A DNA stretch of 64,000 bases, taken from assembly GCA_037954235.1 (NCBI GenBank), contig JBBMOA010000013.1, positions 19,528,501-19,592,500 on the forward strand. Reading direction: 5' to 3'. Under the pieces are notes generated by a model. The model was not told where the DNA came from and made no database searches. It saw only the letters and a list, made by a program, of their open reading frames with translations. Source of the DNA: Aulostomus chinensis (Eukaryota; Chordata; Actinopteri; Syngnathiformes; Aulostomidae). This document shows, in pieces, positions 39,301-48,600 of this stretch (position 1 is its first letter; each line of letters opens with the position of its first letter). The translations under genes and the position numbers were made by a program.

Positions 39301-42300
39301 AGGGCAAACTCATACAGACAGACAACCATTCACACTCACAGTCACACCTACGGTCAATTTAGAGTATCAATCAGCCTCGTCCCCTCTTGATGTCTTTGGA
39401 CTGTGGGAGGAAGCTGGAGTACCAGAGAGAACCCACACAGGAACAGGGAGAACATGCAGACTCCACACAGAAAGATCCTGTGCTGGAGCCAGGACGCAAA
39501 CCCAGAACCTTCTTGCTGTGAGGCGACAGTGCTGACCACTGCACCACCGTGCTGCCCGGCCCAAAAACCCACTGATATCATTTCATGGTCTTCAGCTATT
39601 ACACATTTGTTGGTTATCTTGTTTTAAACTTAATGATCAAAACAGTGACTTTGACCTTTGAGTACCAAAATCATAGTCTTCATCATTGAGTCCACTCAGT
39701 TGGAACCACATCTGAACATCTCCCTGAAGGCTTTACTGAATCATCATCTTTACGAGAACCGGATGGACAGGCAGCGCCAAAAAAAAATCACACCCTAATA
39801 AATTGACGTACTTTCTTTCTCTCCATGGGTGTTACTGGTGATGTCACCAGTAAACTTCTATAGTTATTTACTGTGATGCGGTGTTTTTCCGATCAAAACA
39901 AATGAGACATCTTAGTTGAGGAAACCGTTGGCACACACACATCCCATCCCTAAAATCTAATTTAACGGCATCCATTCCCTTCTAAATGTTTGTTCCTACT
40001 TTGTTATGTCATATTCTGAATTCAAGGTTTCTGGAAGAGCAGTTTGAGTACATTCAGCGAACCCTCACTACTGTTGTCTCCACGTATTGGCTGTTCGTCA
40101 TTGTTGAGTGTTTGTTGTTTTTGGAAAATTGTAGCTCACTTGTGGCCACTGTCTCTTTTTGTGGCTATTAGTCAACACCTGAGTGCATTGAACATGACAA
40201 CGAAGGGAAAGTGAACAAAAAGTGTTGTCATTTAATTTATCCTTAATTTTGTTGCGTTTCATCTTTTTATCGATTCCATCCATCCATCCATCCATTTTCT
40301 ACCACTTATCCAGTTAAGGGTTGCGGGGGGCTGGAACATGTCAACTCCAGAAAGACACAGTACTCGGTACTCAATCCGGGGCTTCTTGCTGTGAGGCATC
40401 AGTGCTAACCACTGCACCACTGTGCCGCCCTTTTATCTAATTCAACTTATTATTATTTTGCTCTTGTGCAAAATGTTTAAGCACGTGGAAATGGTTAAAA
40501 TTCAATCAAAATGATTCAAAAGGGGAAAAGGTCAATGAAAAGTAATGTTTTTAAGGTGTTTGTTACAGTAAAATGTTTTTCTCAACAGTTTTCTTACCCG
40601 GGACCGACCCAATACAATCTCGACGAACCCGTTGACATTAGAAAATTTAATCACACTCAGAGTTCTTCAAAACAAGCCAATTATTCTTCGTGGCACTGTC
40701 AGAACTGCAGCTCGCTGCCAGTCGAGCTGGGCCTTATTTGCTCCCCGCCGATTTCCAACCAAGTCCTGTCACTCTGCAGCTGCTTCTAATTCAGAACCAG
40801 AAAACCCGGCCAGCAGGAACATTACAGCAGCGTGCAGCAGGCCACCTCACATCTGTATAGGAGAAATGACATCTGGTCTGACTGGGAGGGGACGTTTTCT
40901 GGCATGTGTGAGGGCCGAGGGATGGAGAAGTTGATGGCTCAGGTTACTGCCTGACCACTGCTGATCAACACCCCTGAACACTGCTACATGGAGCAGCTGT
41001 GACCAGGATTCACCAAGAGAGAGAGAGAGAGAGAGAAAAAGGGAGGGGGAGAAGGAGGGAGAGAGGGAGAGAGAGAGAGGGAGAGAGAGAGAGAGAGAGA
41101 GAGAGATATGCGGGGAGAAGCTGAACAACACTGCCACCTAGTGCTGAACATGCATCATCACATGAAAGTGCTTAAAGTTGAATTGCAGGACTAACAAAGG
41201 TCAATTAAATGGGTCCAAATTGAAACTCAATGTTTATTCATCAGTGTTATTACAGGTACGCCTATATTACATTCACCTTTATTCTTAAATACATTACCAA
41301 GACTCAAACTTGACTTTACTATTGAATTATTATAATTAATTTTTAATTGTAATTCAAGGTGACTTTTTCATCCTATTCCTAATGTCTTGATGTGATTTGT
41401 GACTGTAAAGCTCATGTTTATTGTGTTGGAAAAAAAAAGAAACAGCAGACCTTTAGAGTGAGTCATCATATCAGTGGTTCAAAATGTAAATTTTTAAAGT
41501 TTTTAATGTCATTCCCTCTGCATTCACTAAGTCTGTTATATCTACTCCAACTGATGGAATTCTTCACTTCAAATGGGCTGACATCAATCTCTCAACCATA
41601 ATATTCAACATTTTGACAGTACGGAAACACATTTGTAGTTAAAGTCCTAAAGTACAAGTGACCTTTCGTATCACTTTATGACAACATATGATGACATTGG
41701 CATGTTTTAGCTTCACCTTATTCAGTATAAAATCCATATGTCAGCGCCAGCAGCAGGGATGAGGGCCTGCTTGTTGGGCCCTTACTGACTAACATCATTT
41801 AGGTGCTGGGGCGTCATGTGTTCGGTGTTTACCTCAGCAACATCCTGCTGGTCCTGCTGGATGATGACCCTCAGCTCGGAAGCCTTCTCGTACTCCGTCT
41901 TCAGAAGATCCACCTCTTTTAGCAGTTTCTTAGTGTCGCACAGAATCTGGTCCTGTAGGGAGAAGACGTGAAGACAATCTGGACAGGGATACAGTTCGTG
42001 CCTGCCCGTCACTGATGGGATGGAGTGACATGCATCATGTGCATAGCTTGTCGTTTCATATGAGACGTGAATGAGAAAAGCCATTTTAGGAAGGTTGCCT
42101 ATGCAGGGAGACACGCAGCAGACACACCCAGGCAGCTTCCTACCCTCTCCCTCCGCAGTCTTTCCACCACCTCATCCAGACTGTGGTCAGGATGAGCCAC
42201 CTGGGGGAAGCTGGAGAAAGATCTTGGACTCTTCATCTTGTCCTTGAGCCTCTCAATCTGCCACTCAAGTGACTCGTTTTCCTCCTCGAAACAACGAGCC

Positions 42301-43765
42301 TGAAAATAAAACGGGCATCTGGGGTTTAGCTCAGGCCTCAATGTCAAAGTGAATGATGTACTGGTGTGTTTGTTCTCACCAGTTCAATCAGCCTGACCAG
42401 ACGGTCATTGAGGGAGGCAATGATGGTGCGATCCTGGGCAAACTGGGTCACACCCTCCTTGTTGAGCTCCTTAACAGCGACAAAATCCAGCTTGTCACAG
42501 TCGCAGTTGTCAACGGCTGCGGCCCTGAGAGGAAGATCAGCCGATATTTCACACCTTCAGGAGGGTTACTGACCCTCACCATGAATACAAACACATTCCC
42601 GTGAGGCAGTAATGCAGTATTACCAGATCTTAAGCAGTGGTCTAGGAAGTATGCAATTCCTTTACTTTTGCTTGAGTAAATACCCATATAAACTAGTACT
42701 CGGAGTCTCATTTCAAAATTCCACTGAATTTATAGAGATATGTATCTGATTTACTAAAGTATCACAGTAAAAGTACACATTTTACATGTTTGAGTCGTCC
42801 GGTGCTTGGAAGGTTCAATCTAAATGTCCCATTAAAGCGGCCTGTGTTGCAGTTCTGGAACTCTGTGTCCTTCAAGTTTTCAGGCTTTGCATCATGAAAG
42901 TTCATCATCTTCGGTCATGTTTTATATTCACAAATCTTTCTCTTTGAAGTAATAACTAAGTGATAGGTTCAAATATATATAGTTGAGCCAATCGCGCAAA
43001 ATTTTCTTTAAAATGTAGTGTAGTCCAAGTACAAAGTCCTCTAAAATATTAATACTCATATAAAGTACATATACCTCAAAGTGGATGCGGTCGACTTGGC
43101 TATTGTCTGTGAGGGGTCAAAATTACTCCAACTAGTTTGTTTTTAAGGGCACAAAACATACACATTCACAAAATCCTGTGTTATACCCTTAAAGTGAACT
43201 TCATTCCAACTTCTATGTTTTCTACTACTTTGTGGAATTTAAGGTCAAAAGACTTAATTTACATGAAATTATACCTCAAAATAAACTCTTGAAAAGGGGT
43301 CAAATTTAACCCCAAGGTCGACACAGAGGTCAAGTACAATATTTGAGTAAAAATACTTCAACAAACAATTTGAAGAGAACACTAGAGTCACTAACTGAAC
43401 TACAACATTTGGACTATTCATCACTACAGGGCATTTCAGCTGGACTAGTCACAGTTAATGAACATTGCGAACAACGCTGACGACACAAGCACAAAAGACA
43501 TTTGTCATCAGGAATCCAAATGCCAGAGCCACAACACTCCACTTCATGAAATCCCTTGACATTTACCTCTCGTGAAAAACATTTGGGTCTGACATTTACT
43601 CATGCGACAACTCCTGAAATCTTAATATTTAGAAGTGGGACACACGCACACAGACCTGACAGAAGTTCGGTACTGCCCTGCACACTGCGTGCTGGTTCCT
43701 CCATTTCCACTCCAGTTATCTTCCTCAAACAGCCTACGGTAGGACGACACTCTCAGCATGGCCAT
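30294..43765 (-). CDS. Intermediate filament protein, type III-like, near tail-less (10 exons)
   Basis: This is a cytoskeletal filament subunit of 389 aa, assembled from ten exons whose phases all agree: 43656-43765, 42380-42524, 42144-42299, 41833-41952, 38171-38266, 36749-36880, 35512-35643, 33192-33302, 32916-33040 and 30294-30336. The head opens MAMLRVSSYRRLFEED, like vimentin and desmin heads. Coil 1A starts around residues 68-85 (SLNDRLVRLIELARCFEEEN). Coil 2B ends with EDYKELLNEKMARDMEIAAYR at about 356-376, matching the conserved rod end. The segment from NESLE to the end of coil 2B is 60 residues, the same as I recall for vimentin. The stop comes 13 residues after the AAYR of the rod end. 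The region around residues 254-285 is Ala/Gly-rich rather than coiled coil. A TATA box lies upstream. Family is certain; subtype and orthology are not. Confidence 0.9.
30337..32915 (-). other. Filament gene intron 9
   Basis: 2.6 kb. No additional exon recognised; a G-run lies near 31440-31449. Confidence 0.6.
32916..33040 (-). CDS. Filament gene exon 9 (end of coil 2B)
   Basis: Residues 335-376, carrying the conserved rod end NEKMARDMEIAAYR. The acceptor TGATATTCAG directly abuts a (TG)29 repeat. The donor TACAG|GTCAGT splits the last Arg codon. Confidence 0.93.
33049..33106. repeat. (CA)29 microsatellite in filament intron 8
   Basis: Perfect CA run, read as (TG)29 in the filament transcript. 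It ends 8 nt before the exon 9 boundary and takes up over a third of the 151-bp intron. Confidence 0.97.
33192..33302 (-). CDS. Filament gene exon 8 (coil 2B)
   Basis: Residues 298-334, a highly charged coil including VSELQKELAELEKCNESLED, the usual coil 2B motif region. Confidence 0.92.
33303..35511 (-). other. Filament gene intron 7
   Basis: 2.2 kb with no recognisable exon or repeat family. Confidence 0.6.
35512..35643 (-). CDS. Filament gene exon 7 (Ala/Gly-rich)
   Basis: Residues 254-297. The first half is Ala/Gly-rich (VARAGDGKQAAVGGATG), unlike a coiled coil. The end (DLPRVKDISEMKRL) re-enters coil 2. Borders are TTTGCAG and CTG|GTGAGT. Confidence 0.88.
35644..36748 (-). other. Filament gene intron 6 with CA microsatellite
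   Basis: 1.1 kb. Its main feature is the CA repeat at 36318-36384. Confidence 0.6.
36318..36384. repeat. (CA)n microsatellite
   Basis: CA run with one CATA interruption, in filament intron 6. Confidence 0.92.
36749..36880 (-). CDS. Filament gene exon 6
   Basis: Residues 210-253, spanning the end of coil 1B and linker L12. It holds PDITPALDVKEYY, which matches the conserved start of coil 2A. The acceptor (GGAGCAG) has a poor pyrimidine tract, but phase and homology support it. Confidence 0.85.
36881..38170 (-). other. Filament gene intron 5
   Basis: 1.3 kb without exons. A short fragment at 37400-37432 (AAGTAAATGTAATTAGTTAC) resembles the teleost repeat seen in intron 1. Confidence 0.45.
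38171..38266 (-). CDS. Filament gene exon 5 (coil 1B)
   Basis: Residues 178-209 (EVDIVTAECLALREQAVIYE and onward). Its 96-bp length equals the 96-bp coil 1B exon I recall for type III genes. Confidence 0.92.
39187..39558 (-). mobile_element. tRNA-derived SINE with GGAT tail, copy 1 (full)
   Basis: On the - strand the element begins GGGCAGCACGGTGGTGCAGT, a tRNA-like head with a B-box like GGTTCTGGGTTTGCGTCC. It ends in GGATGGAT units. It is flanked by a perfect 13-bp target duplication GCCCAAAAACCCA at 39174-39186 and 39559-39571. The family is a widespread teleost repeat type (recognised from memory, unnamed). Confidence 0.85.
40276..40431 (-). mobile_element. tRNA-derived SINE, copy 2 (internally deleted)
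   Basis: Has the same CCATCCATCC end and the same tRNA-like end (CTTCTTGCTGTGAGGCATCA) as copies 1 and 3, but lacks about 220 bp of the body. Flanks (CTTTTTATCGATTC and CTTTTATCTAATTC) look like a diverged target duplication. Confidence 0.75.
41021..41106. repeat. GA-rich homopurine tract
   Basis: An imperfect GA/GGGA tract, entirely purine on the + strand, in filament intron 4. Confidence 0.9.
41130..41145 (-). promoter_or_regulatory. CTCF-like motif
   Basis: The - strand reads GCACTAGGTGGCAGTG over this site (within 1 bp). By eye it agrees with about 14 of 16 positions of the CTCF core consensus. Binding is not shown. Confidence 0.45.
41833..41952 (-). CDS. Filament gene exon 4 (coil 1B)
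   Basis: Residues 138-177, a charged heptad-rich coil including LLKEVDLLKTEYEKASELR. Phase 0 at both ends. Confidence 0.92.
42144..42299 (-). CDS. Filament gene exon 3 (coil 1A end, linker L1)
   Basis: Residues 86-137. ARCFEEENESLEWQIERLKD completes coil 1A. A Ser/Pro-rich stretch (SPRSFSSFPQ) forms the linker, and LDEVVERLRRER opens coil 1B. Confidence 0.92.
42380..42524 (-). CDS. Filament gene exon 2 (coil 1A start)
   Basis: Residues 37-85. A Cys/Asp-rich stretch (VDNCDCDKLDF) leads into the coil 1A consensus SLNDRLVRLIEL. Bordered by CTCTCAG and CTG|GTGAGA. Confidence 0.92.
42630..43090. mobile_element. Decayed teleost DNA-element relic in filament intron 1
   Basis: The ends carry the words AGTGGTCTAGGAAGTATGCA / GAGTAAATACC and AAGTACATATACCTCAAA, with repeated AAAGTACA and GTACTC words between. 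These resemble an abundant fish repeat with AGTGGTGGAAAGTACT-type ends (from memory). Boundaries are approximate. Confidence 0.4.
43656..43765 (-). CDS. Filament gene exon 1 (head)
   Basis: Encodes residues 1-37, the Ser/Arg/aromatic head. The upper ATG at 43765 is chosen because it follows a TATA box by about 60 bp. A second Met is at residue 3. The donor is GTCAG|GTCTG, and the last codon (Arg37) is split. Confidence 0.88.
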
Positions 43766-43826
43766 GGCTTCAGACGCGTCTAAACTTGGTCCGAGTGAAT
43801 AGGGACAGCAGGTCCAGGGGACTGGG

Positions 43827-43834
43827 TTTTATAT
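43827..43834 (-). promoter_or_regulatory. TATA box of the intermediate filament gene
   Basis: The - strand reads ATATAAAA, 62 bp upstream of the start ATG. This predicts a start of transcription near 43800 and a very short 5'UTR. Confidence 0.65.
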
Positions 43835-44019
43835 GTGCAGCCGATGAAAATGTAGCAGGGAGGTGAAGGATCTCTCGTCAGCCACTGAGGAGACCAACTA
43901 TAGCGTGAACATCAGCTGGGAACAATTTCACATAGAGCTGAAGTGCAGGCCTCCAAAATACAGTCTGCAACAAGTGTTTTTAATACCCAAAGATCTTAAG
44001 CAGCAGGATTTCCACACAG

Positions 44020-45535
44020 AAAACAGATTTATACAGTTTTATTTCTGTTAAATAAATTAAAAAGTACCAAAAAGCTGAGAACAGGTGGGTTTTTTTGTAC
44101 CTTAATTAAAGAGCAAATAACTGAAGACACAGAAAGTCCACATAAATAAAGATTCAGTGGTGTAGGACAATATTTAAATCAGAGCATCTTGATTATACTG
44201 CTGTTGGTTTTGTACAACTGTTCTCCCAAATCTAAAGGACCAGTAAGTCCTGTGCTGTCTCGATGACGATAAGGCAGAAGAACCTACAGAAAAATAGAGC
44301 GACGTCAGGCGTGATTGTCAGCAGTGGTATTAAATATCATGTCAAGAGATGAAGCTGAGAGAAGAAACCCTCGCAGGTTTTATGGCATCGATAACGTGGA
44401 TCAAAACATCTTCAAAGCTGTCAATATTTGTGTCGACAATGAGTAAATACTGCTTCCTCGCTTGAGTCATGTGGAGTTACCATGGGGAAAACAATGCCCT
44501 CATCTCACTAACGATGGACTAATGAGAAGGAAATTTAGGTTCATAAAGGTGCCGCAGATTTAAAGAAAGAGACATGTAAACAGACATCAATAATACAGAG
44601 ACTGTAAACACCATCACGGATCATCATACCAAAGGTCAACGGGGAAACGATCACTATTTACACCGTTTAAGACACCGGGAGCCACAGAGGGCAGCTCTTC
44701 AATCAGGGAGTTAGTGTGTTACCAGACTTGTTTTTGAACTCAAGATCAACTGGCAAAAACTAAATTGAAGGCTCATTGATGGAGTTTCACAACAAAAACA
44801 CAGCAAAATTCCGTTATAAAATGTTTTCTCTAACAAGAAGTGATGAATATTTCCAACAAAACAGTTTGAAACAACAACAACAAAAAACTGTATGGTGCAA
44901 AATGACAGGAAAACATATATTTAAATAACAATTCTATCAGAATATTGCCCCCTTGGATAAAATGTAGCACAACGATTGTGACTCATCTCAAGCTTTAACA
45001 TTCTTCGTGATAGATTGTCATATTCATCACAACCATTTCAGCCTATTTCATGAAAGCTATACTAGTATTCCTCCTTTCTTTAGTGTAACTGAGTCTGTTT
45101 CTTAGCATCTATGGTTACATAGTGTTATGACAGCCCTGCCACTCACTGTTTGGGGTAGTTTTGGCATCATCACCAACAAGAGGGGTGAGTTGAGAGTGAG
45201 GACGACTCGTCTGGAGGCACAGGTCCTTGAGGTCATCAGAAAGTGCGAAGGCATCAGTTCACTCCTCGTCCAAGTTTCACATCCAGCACAGCCACTGAAT
45301 TTATGATACTTGGTAAAACCGTCGCAGCTCAAACAGAAGCCAAAAGAGGCCTTGGGGATCTCCAAAGTGAGAGTTTATGAAGGCTGGGGTGCAAAAAAAC
45401 TGCACAGGATAGCGAAAGACAAAAGATGCCAAATGAAACACGTTACACAGCGTTCTACGGGTCCTTTGACAAGAGCACGCCAGTTCAGGAATCAGCAGGA
45501 AGCCCACTGACACCATCAGCGACTCTTGACCTCTG
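44020..45535 (-). other. ocrl: Probable ocrl 3'UTR
   Basis: Lies between the ocrl stop codon and its first poly(A) signal. It contains no exon of recognisable protein and no known repeat. Confidence 0.5.
44038..44043 (-). terminator. ocrl: Candidate poly(A) signal of ocrl
   Basis: AATAAA on the - strand. It is the first canonical hexamer after the ocrl stop codon and implies a 3'UTR of about 1.5 kb ending about 200 bp before the filament TATA box. Confidence 0.5.
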
Positions 45536-45660
45536 TTACTCCTCGTCTCCAGCCATGAGGAACCCCAGAACAAAGTCAATGGCTTTCTGCCGGTCGTGTG
45601 ACGTCTGCCTGCTCACCAGGAAGGGAGGCGGTCGGATAAGGAGGCTAGCGAAGAGCGTCG
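45536..45660 (-). CDS. ocrl: ocrl exon 23 (C-terminus)
   Basis: Encodes TLFASLLIRPPPFLVSRQTS and ends VLGFLMAGDEE-stop, like the GFLLGSEED end of human OCRL. Confidence 0.95.
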
Positions 45661-48600
45661 CTAACGGGGTAAGAGAAAAAACAAACAAACTCTGAGCTTT
45701 GAATAATTGGTGATGCCCAAGATGTCCCTCATGAGCAATTTTAACTTTGAGAGAAGGTTCGAAGAATCAAAGTGAATCATTCCAACAATAAACTCAGGCA
45801 TTAATCTGTGTTTGCATACTTTCTTTTTTAGAGTGCCACTGACCAATACAATGACATTTTTGTGATGCAAAAATATTAATCAAAATAGGAAAGGACAATT
45901 TACTTCAAGAAAACACTGGACACAAAGGTTCTAACGTTCTTTGGGTCTCTCCATTTAATAATCATATATATTAATACTCATTAAAGAGCTTCAGTCATCA
46001 GCTCAAGGTTATCCAGTCTATCAGCAGTGGACATGTCAAACTGCAAGTGTTGGCTTATTGCAGATTTATGATTTATAGGGATTAGATGTTAGCCAGTAAC
46101 TGACTAAAGGAACATCTAGCACAGTGGAAGATCAGATAGAAAGCGGGGGTTGTGATCTTGTCAGTGATGTGTGGCGAACACTCCTACCAATGAGGCTGGC
46201 GGTCAAGTTGTTGTTGTGCGAGTGCTTGAGCAGTTCCTTCAGGAAGGCCATTAAGTAGCGGAACACATTCCGATGAGCTCGTGGCAGCTGGGAGATCAGC
46301 TGTCAATCATCAAAATAGAGACAATGACTAATCACATGCATTACAAAAACAACAACAACAACAACAAAACAAAAACAAAAGAGCACCACATGATGTGAGA
46401 ACTGTCCAGTGTCATCACTGCACCTGTTTGCAGAGGCGGCTGTCATGGGCGCAGTCCAGGCACCGTTGGTAGAGTTCGTAACACACAACCGGCTCCGGCA
46501 AGGCCTCTAAGAAGATCAACAGAGCCTCGGCCACTGAGTGGTTGCAGCCAGCTACGTCTCCAATAAGGAACAACAACCATTACACCACTGGTGTGAACCG
46601 GGGCAGGATGACAAGCAGGTGGGAACTGTCTGACACGATTATTGGAGAAGCTCTGCTTTCATGTCATCGTATTCTTTGACTTGGCTACGAAGCTCAAGTG
46701 GCGTTTGTTACCAAGCAACCCTATCACATGATCTGACGCCACACTGTCACATGTATACTGTTTTACAGCCGCTAACTATAGGAATGTTTATGGAAGAGGG
46801 TAGTCTGCAGTATGCTTTACTTTCACGCAGGATACCAGGATCTGAAACACCAAACCAAGGGCAGCATAGATTCAGGGCACACTAGTCCCGGGATTGTCAT
46901 GGCGATCACACCAGCTCATCCCAATAATACACACGTGTCAATACATTAACTGAGGTAATGAAATATATGTTCCATCACACTGCTCATGTACATCTCCAGC
47001 TGAGCCTGGCTGATGTGGAAGGATACGGATGGAGTCTGGGATGCTGGTGTCCAGACAGTCAATGATGCTCTGCAGCTCCTCTTGTAAGCCTGGTGTTTGG
47101 AACAGGTCCTCCTGGGACACACACGCAGGCCAAGACGGCTAATTAAAACTGTACTGACTGTAGCATGCGTAGAAGAACCACAACTTCTAAGCATGACACT
47201 TGTTCAATGAGGGAATGTGCTGCATCTGTAATCCAGTACTCATATGAGATTTGAATCTATATTCTATACATCAAAGCAATCTGGCTGCTCTGCTGGTGCA
47301 TCACATCTGTCACACAGATACTAAGGCCTCAATTTAACTGAGAAACAAAAACTGTTCATATTTTTTCGACACCCAAACTTTTCTTGGGAATAAAAATGTT
47401 TTTATATTCACTCAGGCATATTAAAATTTTTTTTTTTTTTTATGTCACTATGAAGTTGTTTTCTACATCTTTTCTATTCCTCGATACGGGATGTATGTGT
47501 TCAAACATCTACCTGACAAGTCTAGTTCTCACCTGATCACAAGACTTGGTGAAGAGGTGGTTGACCAGAATCCACACCTCCTTGGGGATCTTTAGAGGTT
47601 TGTCTTCTGTGCTCACACCGTCCGCCATCAGGAAGCTCACCTTGGACTTTTCCTGATGGGAAAACACAGACACCATGTTCATACTGTATTTATTAGAGGA
47701 ATACATGCTTATATTAGGAAAGGGAAAATGATCTGAATTCATAACGTTAGTCCTGTTAAAAGTGTGACAGAGACTACATTAATGGGGGGGGGGGGGGGGG
47801 CGAGATTATCTCTGGGGTAAGAAGACTTGATGTAGAGCCATTTTACAAAGAGTGGGATATCATTTTCTTTTTGTCTCGTCAAATGGATCCCCAAGTCTCA
47901 CAAGGGAGACGTCCAAAAATAACCACAGCGAGAGAGGCTGCACATAAAAGCAGCCTTCAGTGAAAGACCACAATGCAAAACCAATCTAATATCCTGCGAC
48001 CGTGTTAACAGCAACCCAAACTGTGATCTTTCAGAGTGGTTATTCTTCCAGAGAAGATTCAAGTCTAAAAACACAGACCCCAATTTATATTCAAGGTAGC
48101 TCTCTGATCCTTTATGCAGCCCTTCAGTTTCCCTGATTAGCGCAAGGCTTCATACGGGTGTTTGAGCTTAGCGGAACAGAACTCCATACTTATTCTCATT
48201 AGCTTTAATCATGTGGTGGCGCAGTGTGGGTGACCTGCTGTGAAATGAGATTTTCTGTGTGTGTATGTGCGAGCGGCCTCAGTGGACTGGTGTACCCTGC
48301 CCTCTCTGGAATATGAGAGATTTAATGGGTGGCTGATTCACACACACAGATTATAAGAAAGTCTGGTCTATGATTGCCTGCTGGTTAGCAGCTTCTGCCC
48401 TTGTCAGCTTTCTGAAACGAAGAGTGATTTACTTTTCAGATGAGCCTGTCGACCATGTAAACAGCACCGTAGCGTGAGTGTGGCAGAACAAGAACATCAA
48501 GTTACGTTCAACTGATACAAGTGAATAAAGGCGGCAAGTCAAGATTGTCCAGTTCAACTACCCATTGTTCTCCTGTTAGGTCTGCTACATATCAAATTGC

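Larger units (their letters stand above)
38267..41832 (-). other. Filament gene intron 4, repeat-rich
   Basis: 3.6 kb holding one full and one internally deleted copy of a tRNA-derived SINE, a purine-rich GA tract and a CTCF-like motif. No coding exon recognised. Confidence 0.7.

Noticed and set aside
39354..39581. Open frame shared with 61894-62157, nearly the same peptide twice
   Set aside because: Both are translations of the tRNA-derived SINE, not a gene family.
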